Assembly: GCF_963583255.1 (NCBI RefSeq)
Contig: NC_084814.1
Coordinates: 23,768,315 to 23,832,314 of the forward strand
Length of the DNA stretch: 64,000 nucleotides
Direction: 5' to 3'
Source: Pyrus communis
Taxonomy: Eukaryota > Streptophyta > Magnoliopsida > Rosales > Rosaceae
This document shows positions 1 to 12,542 of this stretch, one piece after another (the first letter of the stretch is position 1; the number at the start of each line of letters is the position of its first letter). Under the pieces are notes generated by a model that saw nothing but the letters and a program-made list of their open reading frames with translations, made no database searches and was not told the origin of the DNA. The position numbers and the translations under genes were made by a program.

Positions 1-1398
1 TTTATTTCATTGTTTTCTCCGTTGTTTTTCTCTTTCATGGATTTATGATTCCGATTGAGTTCCCTTTGTGCCTATCTGTTGAAGTCAATCGTACGAATGA
101 ATTTAATTATTTTGCACTGATTAGTGGTTTTTGCCACTGTCAGACGTTTTGGTTTTGCAGCTATTAGAAACCCTTCAGGATTTTCGTTTTGAGGGACGAT
201 ATTCTAATTTCTAAACTATGGGAAGGAAAATTCGAACTTGGATAAAAGGGGCGAACACAATGACCCGGACCAACTTGTCCAACTCATGGCCGCGCTCATG
301 TTTTCTTTGAGGGAGCCTGAAGAATTTATGACAAGGACTTGAAACAATGTACTGAAAACGTGAATCTGACTTAAAATTTATTACAAGGACTTGAAGCAAT
401 GTACTACAACCTAGAATCCGTATCCGAGTTAGGTCCAGTTGGCAAGGACAATGTGCTCGCCCCCTCGAACTTGTCCAAATCTTCATTCCTGTAGTTTAAG
501 TATCGCCTTGTCAAGCCCATGACCTTGTCGTGTCCGAAACAAATTGTTATAATATAGTTGAATTTTGGTTCAAGTTTTTTTTTATTGGTCAAAAGTTTGG
601 TTCAAGTTGGGCTATGCCACTTTCTGATACTCCTAACCCCTTTTTATTGTTGCATGCCATGGTTGGTCTCCAACAAAGCAATGCCTTCTTAAACTTGTAC
701 TGGATATTCATACCAAATGCATGTTATACACACTTCAAACTAATTTAAAGTCCATTTAAAAAAAAAAACGAATTTAAAGTTTTACACTGAGAATCTAGAG
801 TATATTAAGAAAAAGATTTAGATAGATTTTTTGTAAATTAGGAAAACTCATGCCAAATAGGTAGAAGATCAATGTGCAGGTGATGGTATTCATGTAATGT
901 CAACTCTGTTTTAAGAGTTGTGACACTTTCTCTAGATTTTTCTTTCCCGATAAGAAGTTTTTGATACGATTCTTTTGCTTCCCTGTTAAAAGACCCAATT
1001 TGTTTGCACTAAAGATTTGATACTATTCTTTTGGAAGGTGGTTTGTTGGTTTTGAAGAAATATGACTCTTTTGTTCCCTGCTATGATTCTTTTCAATTTC
1101 TGAGTAAGAATTTTGATGTATTTGTATACATTCAAGGCCTTCTTCTAAGATTCTTAATTGATGAGCTACTAAATCATATATGGGAGAGTAGAGCGCATCT
1201 CAGTCGTCCACAAGATTGCGCAACTGATGCTTTGCTGTATAAATTAGAGAATACTTGTCATGGCTCGCAGCCTCCGATATGTGACTACTTCTGCTTGTTG
1301 ATGATAGCCTCTAAAAGAAAACAATTCTGGACAGTTTTTTCATAAGAAACTTTAGTTTGAACTTATTTTTTTTCAATGCGAACTATTCTTCATTTCAG
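1..1398. other. Gap upstream of the first recognisable PHD-gene exon
   Basis: I see no convincing coding exon here, although the missing first exon of the PHD gene should lie in this stretch or beyond the window edge. A short direct repeat starting with acaaggacttgaa occurs near 329 and 382. The rest is ordinary A/T-rich sequence. Short open frames in it lack codon bias and similarity. Confidence 0.4.
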
Positions 1399-4300
1399 GT
1401 CAAACCCTGTGATACATGTGGTGGTGGTAACGATGAGAACCTCATTGCAACGTGCCGTAAATGCAATATAGCTCGTGCACACCCGTACGACTCTCTCTCT
1501 CTCTCTCTCAATGTGTGCGCGCGTGCAAGAGCATATGTATCTGTATTTGTATGTGCATGCGGTTTGGCTAATTTACTTGACTGTCAATCAACAAGTGAAT
1601 AGTATGTCTTCTTAATAATATCAGTCTATCAAAATCATGGTGCATCTCGTTTTTTTTTTTTTTTTTTTTTTTCCTTGTCCTTTGAAAATAAAAAGAAAAC
1701 AGAGAAAATTTAATAATGTAAATAAATAAAAGTAGAATGAAGGTTAGCAAGCAATTCTAATTAGAAACGTAAATTCACTTGCTAGCTATCATCATCACAA
1801 GAAAATAATCTCTCAAGTAACAGCTGACTTGCAATCTACATGGATAAAGAAGAATATGAAGTAGAAATCAAGTCCCACAAAGTTTCCCAAAAACGAATAT
1901 TTCTCACAAAAGATCCTTCTAAACGATGTCTCTAGCTAGCTTCCGTGAGTATTCTAAATTACTCTTATCACCTTTGGATGTCCTTCATGCATGGTATTTT
2001 GAATCACAACTTTGTGTTCTCTTGGTTCTTTCCTTTTGATTTCATATTATTGCAATTCTGCATAGAGTAATGGACTTGTGTTCTTTCGTAAGATTTCGGT
2101 TTTATAGTACAGCTTACTATAATGGTTTGTATTTGTATTGATTGCAACTCTAATCTTTTTGGACCATAGTGACTGGTGAATATAATTTTTTGTGATCTCT
2201 TCGGTTTTCAGTTATTGCATGCAGAAACTTGATACGGAAGCCTGGGAGGATTGGGTTTGTGAAGAATGTCTTGGAGAGGAAAACAATTTAGCATCCCCCA
2301 CTGATTTAAACCACCATGGTATCATGCATCCATCAGGTAACAGCAGAGTTCTTGATAATTCAGGGTGGCAAGCTCATTCTAGAAGGCAAAAGCCGGTTGG
2401 AACTGGAAAAGTTAAGTACATTTCAGAAGGAGAAGTCATAAGGCTATCGTCAGGAGTTGAAATAATGAGATCACAGCGAAATACTTTCAGCTTCAAATCT
2501 GGTCAGTCAAATTCTACAGCACTCATGTCCCAAGGGACTACTTTTGGCTCTAAAAGCGTGATACCGAGGTCTCCACTGCCTGCAATCAAAGGAAATCCTA
2601 GCATTGTGGCTTCAGGACATGTGAAGCTTCCTAGCTGTGGCAGGAATGTCAAGATGTCAAGCATCTCAATGATAAATCAGCAAACATCTCCAATATTGAA
2701 GGATTCAAAAGGTGACAAATCTTTTAACCTTTTGTCTTAAATTTGTTTTATAATCGTTGATATGCAATATAGAAACGGAGATATGGATGATTGAGTACAT
2801 ACTAGATTGGTCAAAACTTTTTGATATACTCTTACTGGTGCATTTGGTTGCTTTGATCCTTCTTCAGAGCCAAAGGCTCCTTTTGCTCAGAACTCAAAGA
2901 AATATGGTTCCAGTGATCATCGAGTAGTTGCAACCTCACCTGTTAAAGAAGCCAAATCATCAAAGCTCAGTATACAGGGTGGTGCAACGATTCCAAGTAT
3001 GATGTCTTGTAATTTTCTTTCATTGTTGGAATGAAAATTTGTAACATTTTGACGAAAATTTAAAATTTTCTCTTGTTACTTAAATTGTTGAGACTGTATT
3101 TGTTGTATCCAGGATTCACCTGTTTTATGTTGAAAATAGTTGTGTGTGTTACTAAAAATGTGGAGATGGTCTCTAGAGATTTTTGTAACTTTGATAAATG
3201 GTTATTGTATGTGCAATGCTTATGATCTCTGATTCCATTTATAGAAACAAAGACTTCAGTAGCTTATGGAAAGGAGCATATTCGAGAGAAGCAATCAAAG
3301 GATGTCTTAGTTCCAGCAACATCCGTTGAAACAAAGAACCCAGTAGCTCCTGGAGAGGAGCATGTTTGGGAAAAGCAACCACAAGATGTCTTAATTCCAA
3401 GACCAGATGTAACTTCTCGGAAGAAGAGGCATACTGCAATTGAAAAGGAGCCGTGCACAGTTTCAACAATGAGGCACTCCTCACCTATGTCCAGTCCAGG
3501 CAAGGATTATAACTTACAATTTTTTTGGAATTGCATTATTGGTTCTTCTTCAAGTTTTCTAGTAAGTTTCACAAAATTGATGATATATTTACATGGTAAT
3601 CTGTGGGTTTGAAATTGTGGCCCAGCTGTGACTGTGGCTGGTAATATATTGGATCTACGCAACTTTTGAACCTACCTTACTTTATCTGGTAACTCTTGTG
3701 TTGCAGAATATAACCATGCAGATGCTGAAGAAAGAGATCTCGAGAATAAGCTTGCTAGTCTCAATCTAAATCACTCAAGTCTTCCTGCTCTACAAGTCAC
3801 TTGGAGGTGGGTAACTTGTCCATTTAAGATTTTACATATTCATATTCTATCAAGATTTCGCTAACTCGTGTATTGATTTGAGTTATGGAGTGCCAAACAT
3901 AATTAGGAGTGCCAAACATAATTAAGTGAATACTTATTTGGTAAGTTGATCAGAAAAGAAGTTGCAGATGCATGTATAAGTTGATATTTTAAAGTCATTC
4001 AAATAATTAAGTACTTCCAAAACCTTCATTGATATTTCTTTCTATAGGGGAGACTTCATTGTTGATACAGCTACAACTAATGAATTCATCGGAGGGTTCC
4101 AGGGACGACCTCCATGTAAGATCCATCCTAAAGCCTATAGATTTGCACAAACAATGCCTCCTGTCCTCGAGGCGAATTTTATTCCTCGATCCCAACTTTG
4201 GACTGATATCTTCCAAGACCAACCTCCTGACCTTCAAGATGTTGGAATTTACTTTTTCCCTGATAAAAATATTGAGAGGTTTGTTTTGGCTTCTGATTGC

Positions 4301-5140
4301 ATGGTTTTTTATATCGGAATTATTCTGTGAATGCAACTTTAGAACATTTTTCTTTTCCTACCGATTCGTAGATCAAGAGAGAACCATGCTCGGCTGATTG
4401 AGCGGATGGAGAAAGAAGATTCGATGATGAGAATTTGCTTTGATGACCAGGGCGTGGAGTTGCTGATATTTACATCAGAACAGCTGCAGTTAGACACGCA
4501 GTGTGAGTTTTTCCTTAATGAACTTCCTATTCTGTTGCACCGACTTCAGATTTCTTTCGCCTCTGAAGGCCATTTGGATTACTTTTTTGGTCTTTACTAT
4601 GTAGAAAACTTCTTTATTGACGTGTGTTAGATACATAGCTTATCTACCATTAACAAACCTGTTCATGTCAACAGTGACAAGCTTCTTATGGGGAATCTTT
4701 CTTTGTACGAAAAACTATCAAGTTGAAGCAAACATGGCAGACAATCAGAGTGTGGACATGGAAATCGACATGGATGGTGGAAATATGGTGGGAAGACTTG
4801 ATGTTGTGATTCCGAGGGATCCAAAGGTTACTAGAAAGGGCAAAACATCATCAGGTACTACTTTCAAACCTTTATATTTGTTCCTTAAACATGAACTTTC
4901 CTGTGCTTTTGTCAATGGAACGTGTTGATTGTTGATGCTTATACTCAACCGTTTTCAGAAGTGAAAACCAGATATGGCCCGCGATCAAACTCGAGGAATG
5001 AAGATGGTGAAATCTCCAGTGATGCAGAGAAGAAAGAATTGGCACGTCCACCGGGTTTTAGTGAGGGCAGTCCTCAGAGTGCTACTGGTTCAACTGAGGG
5101 AATGGCAGGGCCGTCTTCATCTTTTCGACGCAGAGATTGA
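1399..5140 (+). CDS. AIPP2-like PHD-finger protein, 5' end unresolved
   Basis: Exons: 1399-1484, 2212-2711, 2868-2996, 3245-3499, 3707-3806, 4048-4278, 4372-4502, 4675-4854, 4959-5140; 597 codons plus stop from the first visible exon. The first two exons join to a C4HC3 PHD finger (CDTCGGG, CRKC, AHPYC, WVCEEC). Exons 5-8 encode the conserved C-terminal module of the AIPP2/PAIPP2 family (TWRGDF, FIGGFQGRPP, LWTDIF, VGIYFFP, SFLWGIF). In Arabidopsis, AIPP2 and PAIPP2 read histone marks in a complex with AIPP3/BDT1 and CPL2 that represses transcription; a nuclear chromatin role here is inferred from family. The tail is rich in Ser, Arg and acidic residues. The initiator Met is not in the first exon, so a short upstream exon is missing from this model. 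Exon 4 carries a 28-residue tandem duplication. Intron 4 appears to use a GC donor at 3500-3501. Confidence 0.85.
1490..1510 (+). repeat. CT microsatellite after the PHD exon
   Basis: A (CT)n tract lies just inside the first intron of the PHD gene, a few bases after the donor at 1485. A T homopolymer follows near 1651-1671. Both are simple low-complexity sequence. Confidence 0.7.
3247..3414 (+). repeat. 84-bp tandem duplication inside the PHD gene
   Basis: Two in-frame units (about 3247-3330 and 3331-3414) encode similar 28-residue stretches: GKEHIREKQSKDVL in the first and GEEHVWEKQPQDVL in the second. The phase is kept, so the duplication lengthens the linker between the PHD finger and the C-terminal module. 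Confidence 0.75.
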
Positions 5141-5895
5141 ATCTGCTGCTAAAGAGTTAGATTTTGATGCATAACCAAACTTTTGAAAACCAGAGTAGAG
5201 TCAGATATAGCTATCTGGTAAAAGATATATAGATATATGAAAGGGGGAAGAAACAGAGTCCTCTGTTTTGGAACATTGTGTTTTTTAGGCATATGGAGAA
5301 AGAAAGCAAGTAATTGTTCAGAAATTACAGTTACAGTTTGTTTAGGTTTTGGTGCAATGAAGGTCATTGTGTAGCTCCTCTTTGGGCTACAATAGACTGA
5401 GAAAATCATTTATAATAGACTTCCGTTGAACTAAACTTCGTGTTTGTGCAAATAATTGTTAACATCTTGAACTCCGGAACGACGGGAATTTTTTCGTGTT
5501 ACCGTATTATATCTTGTGCTTAGTATAATACTTAAATATGTGTGTTGCATGATGAGTATATGATATTATACTCGATGCAATGTAATTCTCGTGACGCTCA
5601 CATATTCAAGTTCAATTGTTGACATCATATGTTGAATTATTTGTGATACATAGAAAATGCATTTAATAGATTAATGCACTACTTCCTTCGTTCAAATTGA
5701 ATTTTTCAAAATTGTAACAATGTTAAAAATTTCTACCCCAGAAAATTAAGAAACCCTCAAAGGGCTAGTGAGGAGAATGTCACTCCTCCAATAAAAAAGG
5801 CAATTTTGAAATTTCAAATCTTGATTTGTTCATAAAAGTTAAAATTAAAAGAGAGAATAAAAAAAAGCAAAGATACAAAAACAGAAGAGATTTTT

Positions 5896-6118
5896 ATGGG
5901 AAAAAGGTTTCTCGTTGGATTCTTTTTTTGGGAATTCTAGTAATTGCGTGATCATGATTGTTCATCGTACATCGTGCGATCATAAATCGTTTTAAATTTT
6001 AAATTAAATATGAATAGTATTTAATGAAAGCTGATCGCACGATAAATGATGAACGATCACAATCACGAAATTATTAAGATCCTAAAAAAAGCTTCCGGCA
6101 AGAATCCTTCTCCATTTT
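5896..6118. mobile_element. Mutator-like MITE, family A, copy 1 (degenerate)
   Basis: About 220 bp resembling the element at 21263-21484. It shares the interior with attcatcgtacatcgtgcg-type sequence, the TTTTAAATTTTAAATTAAAT core and its inverted partner gatcgcacgat. Nine bases on each side (atttttatg / attttttag) are similar, which fits a decayed 9-bp target duplication. Confidence 0.6.
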
Positions 6119-6308
6119 TTAGTATGCTGAAAATATGTTCACGTAAGATAATTGTCATAATATAATTAATTGAAAATTTGACAAAATTTTTTTTTAATTA
6201 ATTTTAGTTAAAAATCGGAATACGCAACGCAAAGCAATTTATTTTCGACGTTTTCTAGACAGCGGATTGGCTGCCCCACTCTTCCCCTTCCCGCTTTCGT
6301 GGTCTCAA

Positions 6309-6310
<2 letters not shown>

Positions 6311-6347
<37 letters not shown>

Positions 6348-6360
6348 GAGGGAGAGAGAG
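6311..6360 (+). promoter_or_regulatory. GA-rich leader directly upstream of the HDA5 start
   Basis: A run of GA dinucleotides ends right before the ATG at 6362. GAGA tracts near plant start sites can bind BPC proteins. Whether this one is functional is not visible from sequence; it may be only a microsatellite in the 5' UTR. Confidence 0.45.
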
Positions 6361-6361
6361 G

Positions 6362-9300
6362 ATGGAGGTTGCTGAAGATATTGACTGTGAGAACAAAAGT
6401 CAGCAGCAGAAGAGGACGAGGAGGGTAGGATTGTTGTACGACGAGAGGATGTGTAAGCACTCCACACCCGACGGCGATCCTCATCCGGAAAACCCCAATC
6501 GAATTAAGGCAATCTGGAACAAGCTCCAATCAGCTGCCATTCCCCAGAGGTACACACATTTATATATACATATGTGTGTGTGTATACACACTCATGAGTA
6601 TTTGGCTGCTGAGAAAATAACAAGAAAAGCGGGGGAAAATCACAGAGAGGAGAAAACTTTACATGTCTTTGTAATACTAGTATTCATTTAGCTTATGAAA
6701 GCTCAGTAATTTTTATAAGCTGCTGCATTTACTGCTTTGAATTCCATAGAATCAACTTAATTTCTTGTGTATGGTGCTCAAATGCAATCATACGTTGTCT
6801 TGGAATTTAAGGGAAACTGATTCTCAAAGTTTTTTCTAGGTTAAAGTTTTCGTCTTTACAATAACAGGGCTATAATATAAAATGGGATTTGAGCATAAAT
6901 AAATTTTGTCTTGTGTATGAAAGATATTTGCTAGGTTGGTGATTTTTCGAAATCTGCATTTTTTTCAGGTGTGTTGTTTTGGAAGCAAAAGAAGCAGAAG
7001 ACAAGCATATCTTGTCAGTTCACACCAAAAAACATGTTGATCTGATTAGGAATGTAAGCTCCAAACAGTTTAATTCACGGAGAAATCGGATTGCATCGAA
7101 ATTCAATTCCATATATCTCAATGAAGGATCATCCGAAGCTGCCTACCTTGCCGCAGGCTCCGCCATAGAGGTAACTCTTGTGGGCCTGAATTTGTGTTTG
7201 TTTGAAGTGATGAGTAGAATTTCCTTACACAATTAAAATATGTGAAACTGTTGATTTCTGCTAATTCCATGATTCCTGTCTTCTTCTGAATTCAACCCAC
7301 GATTTGCAATTTTATTGCAATTTCAAAGTCAGTTACAAATGAAACTACTTTCACATGTTTCAGTCTAAGTGTGTCTCCTGCAAATAACTTGTGTGTTACT
7401 GTTACATTTCAAATTTGTATAACCTCACTACGGGTTCCTTAAATAGGTGGTGGAAAGAGTTGCCAAAGGCGAACTGGATTCTGCCATGGCTATCATTAGG
7501 CCTCCAGGACATCATGCGGAACAAAACAAAGCTATGGGATTTTGTCTGTACAACAATGTAGCTATTGCAGCAAGTGTCCTTTTAAATGAAAAGGTATGAC
7601 CTGCCTTGTAGTTATTCAGAAATTAGAACTTCACTTTTGAGCCTTGCAGTTTCCTTTTATTTTATTTTCTTATAAAACGTGGAATACTTGTTTTGAAAAT
7701 TCAACTGTTTTTTTCTCATTTATTAATAAAGTTGTCACCTAAGGGCATCATATTCACACGTTCTAATTGACAGCCAGAATTGGGTATCAACAAAATTTTA
7801 ATCGTTGATTGGGATGTGCATCATGGAAACGGTACTCAAAAGATGTTCTGGAAGGATCCTCGTGTTTTATTCTTCTCGGTTCATAGGTATGCCAGAATTT
7901 TGAATTGATACTTGTTCTTTTCCTTGATCTTCTAAGCTTATGTTTTAACATAACAATGTTGAAGTTAGATTCCATCGTATAGTGTTTTGTTAAGATGTGC
8001 TGCTTGGGATTCCTTTGTTCTTTTCTTGAATTTAAGTTTCCTACAAGGTTTTTATTTACACTTTTCAAGGGTTCTGTAATTTTCAAATTTATAACTTCTA
8101 TCATTGTATCAAAAGTTATCACATTGGAGCTTGTAGTATGTAACTTGTTTGGTTGACTTGTCTTGCATAAGATCAAAGTTCCTAATTTTGATGACACTAT
8201 GGTATTGTGCTTTTTTCAGGCATGAGTTTGGAAGTTTTTATCCAGCTAATGGTGACGGCTTTTATACTATGATTGGAGAAGGACCAGGAGCAGGATACAA
8301 CATTAATGTCCCCTGGGAAAATGGCCGGTGTGGGGACGCAGACTATTTTGCAGTTTGGGACCATATTTTGGTTCCTGTTGCCAAGGTGTTTAATCCCGAC
8401 TTAATTATGGTCTCTGCAGGATTTGATGCAGGTTGGTGGGCTAACTTTCTCTGTTTAATGCAGGTTGCACAATGAGTTTTCATTTTATTGTGTGGATAGT
8501 TTTGCTTGCAGTAGTACTTATCTTTGATTTCTATTTAAGTATCATAATTGTTAATTTTCAAATTTGTTGAAACAGCTGCTGGTGATCCTGTAGGGGGTTG
8601 TCGTGTCACACCATATGGATACGCAGTTATGTTGAAAAAGGTCATTTTACAGTTTCTCTTTTCTCATTAATGTGGCCTTGATTATTGTATGTTTGACATA
8701 GTTTTATTGTCTCTCAGTTGATGAGTTTTGCCAACGGAAAAATAGTGTTGGCTTTAGAAGGAGGATACAATCTCGAGTCTATTGCAAGTTCAACTCTTTC
8801 TTGTGTTGAAGTTCTGCTGGACGACAATCCTATTCATGGGTCTTCAGAGGCATACCCATTTGAGTCTACATGGCGTGTGATACAAGCGGTATATTAACAT
8901 TTTGTACCTTTTTGTTTTAATGTTTTTCCTGTACTTTCTGTTGGGTTATCCATTTCTCCTTGTACTTGTTCTACCTGATTTTATTTCTTGTGAGTCAATT
9001 CTTTTTTTCTTTGATGCATATGTTATTTTTTTCCAGGTTCGCCGGAAACTAAGTGCTTTCTGGCCATCACTTGCAGATAAATTACCTGAGACGCTAACCA
9101 ATCAAACAGCTCCTCCAGCTTCAGTACGTTTCCCTTTTCTCTCATCTTTACTTTGTTGTGTATTGCTTCTGGTGGGGTAGTCAATAGTTCTATTTGAACA
9201 CTCGATTATCTCAAGTCTCTCAGTACTTGGCATCTATTTCTTTTATTTCCCACAAACATTGTTGAGATACTTGTTTTGCAATTCTAGTATATTGTGACCT

Positions 9301-10794
9301 CAAGCTCTGATTCTGAAGCGGAGGACGACGAAGATCCAAATGTCATATCTAAACATCTTGAGGATATTCTTCAAGATGTTAAAGAGCCCTTCTCGAAGTT
9401 GAAACTTGACGGAAGTATTCAAGGTAAATTGATAACTGAGATGAGGAATTGATTTCACTATTTGTTTTAGTTCATATTATGAGCTGTTAACTTAATCCAG
9501 ATCATGTGGCAAGTAATTCTTGCACCTGGAGGTCAGAGCTTTCAAGGGTCGATATTTGGTATGCCTCTTTCGGATCAAATCTGTGTCTGGAAAGATTTCT
9601 CTGCTATATTAAAGGTGGACAGGTAATATGCAATCCCAAAAACTTTTGTTTAATATCATTGTTGAATGTGAAACATATTAAGCATATTATGAGCTTCAGT
9701 ATTTCGCTTACAGCGGTTTGGTTATAAGCTTATAGTATCATGGATATTAGATAATCAATACTGTGATACTGCCCTTGTTTTCCCTTATCTCTGCTCTTCT
9801 TCCGACCATATACGAATGTTGACATCCACAAGATGATTTTCAGATGGAAGGTATGAAAACGCCATTTCTTGGGTGTGTGGACAAAACTCCCCCAAAGGAG
9901 ATTGTGTGGAAGACTTTCCTTCATCGCTTGTTCTTTGGTCGTGAATCTACAGCTACATGGGGTCCTGGAGGGGTTGCTTTCCTTAATCCCGAAAGCAACA
10001 TCCTGGATAAGGCTTATATGTGCCTGTATAGAATTACGTATGTTTTCTTGTCACTCAAATCTGTCCTATTGTTTTAACTGCTGCTTGTTGTACAAATCAT
10101 TTTCTTTCAAACATGACACTTAAAAAGATTGATTCTCCAATTGCCTGAATCAGGCGTAGCTGTATTTTAAACTCGGTTTCCTCTTGCAGGCTTGAGCAGT
10201 TTAACGATGTATTGGTCCAGGAAAACGTTGTGAGTTTTCCTGCGAACTCTCCTTTGTTTGACTTGACTGGTTTAGACTCAGTCACTCGTGAGGAGCCGCA
10301 TTCTCTACAGGTTCAACTAAAGGTAGCTGAACTTGATATGCCTCCTCGTTTTAGAATGATTATTCTTAACTGTTACACTTACGCTATGGATGTGCTCAAT
10401 TTTGTTTCAGGAGTGTTGGTACAGTAATGTTGTCTACTTGGGCAAGGAGCATGATATTCCAATACTAACAATGACGTATGCATCAAAGATTTCAGTTTTC
10501 ATCTTCTCTTTCATTTTTCTGTTTTCTTTTTTGTCATTAGTGTTATCTTGTCAATTCACTTGTGAAATCATTACAAGTAGTGAGAACTCAATCCCTTTGG
10601 TCGTCTTTCATTTAATACTATGCAGGTGTACAAAATCAGAAATGGATGGCTACAAATCCGGAGAGCTTCCATTGTGTGCTCCGGCCAAAAATTACGTCAA
10701 CACAATAGCGAGGGGCTTGGTGGAAGGAAAACAACTCTCACAGGAGGCGGCTATGGCTTACTTACAAGAAGCTTCTGTTAAACCATTGGGATGA
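6362..10794 (+). CDS. HDA5: Class II histone deacetylase HDA5 with C-terminal GGCT-like domain
   Basis: Fourteen exons: 6362-6549, 6969-7170, 7447-7593, 7774-7886, 8220-8431, 8576-8640, 8718-8888, 9037-9123, 9288-9423, 9501-9622, 9844-10037, 10190-10322, 10411-10475, 10626-10794; 667 residues, close to Arabidopsis HDA5. It removes acetyl groups from lysines of histones. The zinc-enzyme motifs are intact: [31 protein letters not shown] and LEGGYN. After an acidic linker ([13 protein letters not shown]) comes a second domain starting [11 protein letters not shown], with WGPGGVAFL further on, which resembles the gamma-glutamylcyclotransferase fold. In Arabidopsis HDA5 acts with HDA6, FLD and FVE to repress flowering repressors; that role here is inferred. 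The start is the first ATG, right after a GA-rich leader. The gene ends tail to tail with the J-protein gene. Confidence 0.93.
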
Positions 10795-11229
10795 CAACTT
10801 TTCATCCTCTCAGCATTTGTAAATCTAGCTCATTTGTATAATTCCTTATGCTGGAAACGGAGATTTATGGCCTTCTTAAGGCCAAACGTGTAGCGTAGTT
10901 GAGATGTTCTAGGCGTTAACATTGATACAGTAGTTAGCACCTTAAAAAGTTGAAATGGATCATATTAGTCTCTCTGCCCCTAAGCAGATTATCAAATTAA
11001 GATTATCAATTCTTACTATTGTTTACAAGTATTTATTATTCAACAACGCTAACTTCAAAAGATACAGTGCACAAAATATGATCACTTTTCGCCTTTTGAT
11101 TCGTTAATTTTGTAGGGTTTGGGGTCCGAAGGTGCAATACACTATATTGCAGGGGGTGTGAAAGAAGAGGGCCAGTGGTATTTCAGGGTGGCAAACTAAA
11201 CGTCTGCCTAAAAACATGAAGAAAAGCGT

Positions 11230-11500
11230 TTTTTTTTTTTTTTAAATGACGGGAGATTTTTTTTTTTTGCGACGGCTTCCGAGATATAGCAGCGGTTTTT
11301 TGACTTTTTGTGACCAAATTATTTTCCTAAAACAGGAAAAGATTTTAGTGACGTGAAAATTTGTCGCTAAATATCTTAACCTGTTGCTAAAAATACTTTT
11401 AGCGACGATTTTTCAACCGTCGCTTGTATGTTTGCCGCTAAAGATGGTTTTAACGGCGACCAAAAGACCGCCGCTAAAAATCGTAGAGCTTGAGCATTCC
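11230..11500. mobile_element. Remnant with GCGACGG/CCGTCGC subterminal repeats (CACTA-like)
   Basis: The stretch repeats variants of TTAGCGACGATTTTT and its reverse (tgtcgctaaa, cgtcgctt, gccgctaaa, gcggcgg) in both orientations. Such clustered short repeats are typical of the subterminal regions of eudicot CACTA transposons. No clear CACTA terminus or transposase is visible, so this is a truncated end at most. Confidence 0.4.
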
Positions 11501-11590
11501 TCCCTGGCTAAAATTAGTACAACGGCTTCGACAATCTCATCACTAAATCGTTCTCCACTCTGTATACGTATCCGTAGTAAATCAAAATAT

Positions 11591-11812
11591 CTAGAACACC
11601 ACCAAATTACATGATATCAAGCTCACAACACACTTGATGAACTTGGAAAAAGTTTTCGACAAGCCACCCCTTGTAGACGTCATCCGTTTTCTCCAAGAAA
11701 TTTCACTTCCATAAGCATACGGGCTGAACATTCTCTGTGCACCTTTCCGCACTGCATCCAGCCAGCCGCTGTACCTAAAGTTCACGATATTAGATGGAAA
11801 TTCGAAAAGCGG
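11591..11812 (-). pseudogene. Unidentified open stretch, possible gene fragment
   Basis: On the minus strand the frame stays open for about 70 codons and reads like real protein (FPSNIVNFRYSG, RMFSPYAYGSEISW, MTSTRGGLSKTF). It has no ATG in a good context, and I cannot join it to other exons. I do not recognise the family. It may be an exon fragment left by duplication or transposition, or chance. Confidence 0.25.
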
Positions 11813-12542
11813 TTTGCTATCGAGTCAGACATTCGTTTGCATGAGAAACAGACATTCGTTTGCATGAGCTACATGCTTTATAACGAGATGAAGATTAACG
11901 CTCGCTCTCTCTTCTACGATAGCAAACAGATTACTATTGTTGTAGTTCTTCATCACAAAGTGGAGGCTGCCACCAAATTATCTTGCACAAAATACTTCTC
12001 CTTGAACAATAAATTTTTTGACACAGTTTAGTTTCTAAACGTTCTACATCTACGTTTAATTCTACCTTATGTTATACCCAATGCAGAGTGCACACTTTGT
12101 GCCATATGAAATCATCAACTGAAATGCTTAAACAACATTCCAAAAAGAGTCCAATAAAATTTTCGAACCTCCCAACCATAACATGTTTGCAAGATAAACC
12201 GCTTATATTTGAAAACAAAAAATGCCATTGTCTGAACATACAAGTTGCAGTTTGACAAGAAATAAAATGTTAAGCAATTAATTCCTTTTGAGAGCACGTA
12301 CAGTTGAATTCATAAAAGCTATGAACCAAACAAGGTGACAGCTTCGGATACATACCCTTTATGACAGAAGAGGGTGGTTGTACTTGTATCTGATTACCCA
12401 AAGAATGGAATGCTTCCTGCAGAGATTTTTGATTATTTCTGTAACTTATCAAAATGAATGAATCGCTGCCGACCAATGTCGCAAGACTCTTTCTATGCTT
12501 GACAATTTAATCACATCTGGTTAATATTCAGCAACTGTTCCC

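Larger units (their letters stand above)
5141..6361. other. Gap between the PHD gene and HDA5
   Basis: It holds the 3' UTR of the PHD gene, an A/T-rich spacer, one degenerate foldback element (5896-6118) and the HDA5 leader with a GA microsatellite. No coding exon seen. Confidence 0.6.
10795..12542. other. Tail-to-tail gap between HDA5 and the J-protein gene
   Basis: It contains the two 3' UTRs, a CACTA-type subterminal repeat block (11230-11500) and one open reading stretch of unknown origin at 11591-11812 (-). The remaining sequence is A/T-rich, with no recognisable gene. Confidence 0.5.

Noticed and set aside
6311..6691. Upstream extension of HDA5 through the GA tract
   Set aside because: The frame is open through the GA repeat, but it gives only a Arg/Glu repeat; the ATG at 6362 matches the expected N-terminus.
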